A program made the position numbers and the translations under genes. A model generated the notes under the pieces. It did no database searches. It was not told the origin of the DNA and saw only the letters and a list, made by a program, of their open reading frames with translations. DNA of 8,002 nucleotides from an uncultured Brevundimonas sp. (lineage in GTDB: Bacteria > Pseudomonadota > Alphaproteobacteria > Caulobacterales > Caulobacteraceae), in contig CAMPGL010000099.1 in NCBI GenBank assembly GCA_946885435.1, positions 1 through 8,002 on the forward strand, written 5' to 3'. Shown here piece after piece: positions 6,934 through 8,002 of this stretch. The first letter of the stretch is position 1; the number at the start of each line of letters is the position of its first letter.

Positions 6934-6959
6934 TTGTGTCGACATCGCGCCGCTACGGC
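6934..6959 (+). promoter_or_regulatory. Candidate aceA promoter, Caulobacter-like sigma-70 type
   Basis: TTGTGT (6934-6939) and GCTACGGC (6952-6959) are separated by 12 bp. They resemble the Caulobacter housekeeping pattern TTGACnn / GCTAnAnC with its characteristic short spacing. Transcription would start near 6965 and give a leader of about 23 bases. The 8-bp palindrome TGTCGACA (6937-6944) lies inside it. The match is imperfect, so confidence is limited. Confidence 0.35.
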
Positions 6960-6987
6960 GTCTCCGCAGTTCTGGACGAGACACATT

Positions 6988-8002
6988 ATGACAAGCTTCG
7001 CAGACCTCGTTCCCGCCCCCGCCGGCCGTTTCGACGGGATCGAGCGCCCGTACACGCCCGAGGACGTGCTGCGGCTGCGCGGCTCCGTGCCCATCACCCA
7101 CAGCCTGGCCGAGCGCGGCGCGAACCGCCTGTGGGAGCTGCTGCACTCCGAGCCCCATGTGAACGCGCTGGGCGCCGTCACCGGCAACCAGGCCATGCAG
7201 ATGGTTCGGGCGGGCCTGAAGGCCATCTACCTCTCGGGCTGGCAGGTGGCGGCCGACGCCAACACCGCCGGCGCCATGTATCCCGACCAGTCGCTCTATC
7301 CGGCCAACGCCGCGCCCGAGCTGTGCCGCCGCATCAACCGCACGCTGCAGCGGGCCGACCAGATCGAGCACGCCGAAGGCGGGGCCAAGCGGGACTGGTT
7401 CGTCCCCATCGTGGCGGACGCCGAGGCCGGCTTTGGCGGGCCGCTGAACAGCTTCGAGATCATGAAGGCCTTCATCGAGGCGGGCGCCGCAGGCGTCCAT
7501 TTCGAGGACCAGCTGGCCTCGGAGAAGAAGTGCGGCCACCTGGGCGGCAAGGTCCTGATCCCGACGCAAGCCCACGAAAGGAATCTGATCGCCGCCCGCC
7601 TGGCCGCCGACGTCATGGGCACGGCGACCCTGACGGTCGCCCGCACCGACGCGGAATCGGCCCAGCTGATCACCTCCGACATCGACGAGCGGGACCACCC
7701 CTTCATCGAGCGGGACAACCGCACGCCGGAGGGCTTCTTCCGGCTCAAGCCCGGCACGGGCCTGGACCACTGCATCGCGCGCGGCCTGGCCTACGCCCGG
7801 ATCGCCGACATCCTGTGGTGGGAGACGAGCCACCCCGACCTCGACGACGCCCGCCGCTTCGCCGAGGCCATCCAGAAGGAGCACCCCGGCAAGCTGATGG
7901 CCTACAACTGCTCGCCCTCCTTTAACTGGAAGGCCAAGCTGGACGACGCCACCATCGCCAAGTTCCAGCGCGAGCTGGGGGCCATGGGCTACAAGTTCCA
8001 GT
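6988..8002 (+). CDS. aceA: Isocitrate lyase, N-terminal 338 codons (3' end beyond window)
   Basis: Glyoxylate-shunt enzyme that splits isocitrate into succinate and glyoxylate, allowing growth on acetate and fatty acids. From the ATG at 6988 the frame is open to the window edge. It reads through [10 protein letters not shown] (83-92), [11 protein letters not shown] (97-107), [12 protein letters not shown] (140-151) and [18 protein letters not shown] (171-188), with the catalytic cysteine C182. These are followed by [19 protein letters not shown] (218-236) and NCSPSFNW (307-314). All active-site blocks are present and the sequence aligns closely with E. coli AceA (434 residues), so about 90-100 residues remain outside the window. 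It belongs to the short bacterial isocitrate lyase class, not methylisocitrate lyase, which has a shorter protein and different flanks. A weak GGACGAG at 6973-6979 serves as ribosome binding site. Control by the divergent ScfR-type regulator is very likely from position and from the palindromes between the two genes. Confidence 0.97.
   Translation, partial: MTSFADLVPAPAGRFDGIERPYTPEDVLRLRGSVPITHSLAERGANRLWELLHSEPHVNALGAVTGNQAMQMVRAGLKAIYLSGWQVAADANTAGAMYPDQSLYPANAAPELCRRINRTLQRADQIEHAEGGAKRDWFVPIVADAEAGFGGPLNSFEIMKAFIEAGAAGVHFEDQLASEKKCGHLGGKVLIPTQAHERNLIAARLAADVMGTATLTVARTDAESAQLITSDIDERDHPFIERDNRTPEGFFRLKPGTGLDHCIARGLAYARIADILWWETSHPDLDDARRFAEAIQKEHPGKLMAYNCSPSFNWKAKLDDATIAKFQRELGAMGYKFQ

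Noticed and set aside
6873..7925. A plus-strand frame starting at a GTG inside candidate operator 2 and running through aceA
   Set aside because: It lies in the wrong frame relative to the highly conserved isocitrate lyase sequence and is Arg/Pro/His-rich, so it is a shadow.

Overview
The window is about 8 kb of very GC-rich, gene-dense chromosome from an alphaproteobacterium. The best guess is a member of the Caulobacteraceae (Brevundimonas, Caulobacter or Phenylobacterium type). This rests on base composition, the divergent argH/tlpA pair, the compact overlapping operons, a ScfR-type regulator divergent from aceA, and a Caulobacter-like promoter in front of aceA. No 16S or other marker gene is present, so the family is an inference. 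There are no RNA genes, mobile elements or CRISPR arrays, and this looks like core or near-core chromosome rather than an island.

Layout. (1) Positions 1-900, minus: the first 300 codons of argH, cut by the window edge. (2) 899-1543, plus: a membrane-anchored TlpA-like thioredoxin whose start codon overlaps that of argH. (3) 1585-4291, plus: a translationally coupled trio of nucleoside hydrolase, ribokinase and an isopenicillin-N-synthase-type Fe(II)/2-oxoglutarate oxygenase, joined by 4-bp stop/start overlaps. (4) 4288-6828, minus: a second overlapping trio that begins at 6828 with a ScfR/RamB-type regulator, then a 3-methyladenine DNA glycosylase, then a two-helix DUF1003 membrane protein whose stop codon interlocks with that of the oxygenase. 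(5) 6829-6987: the only real intergenic region, 159 bp, carrying two related 13-bp palindromes and a candidate promoter. (6) 6988-8002, plus: isocitrate lyase (aceA), cut by the right edge after 338 codons.

How the genes work together. The hydrolase should split ribonucleosides into base and ribose, and ribokinase should capture the ribose as ribose-5-phosphate. The oxygenase is the unexplained third member; acting on the released base or on a modified nucleoside is the most economical hypothesis. The regulator almost certainly controls aceA, the entry to the glyoxylate shunt, and probably itself through the palindromes between them. Why a base-excision repair glycosylase and a DUF1003 protein sit in the regulator's operon is not clear.

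The most interesting points are the hydrolase-kinase-oxygenase operon, the paired operators in the aceA control region, and the two gene junctions at which opposite-strand start codons (CATG) or stop codons (CTAG) interlock. Apart from 41 bp at 1544-1584, everything from 1 to 6828 is coding.
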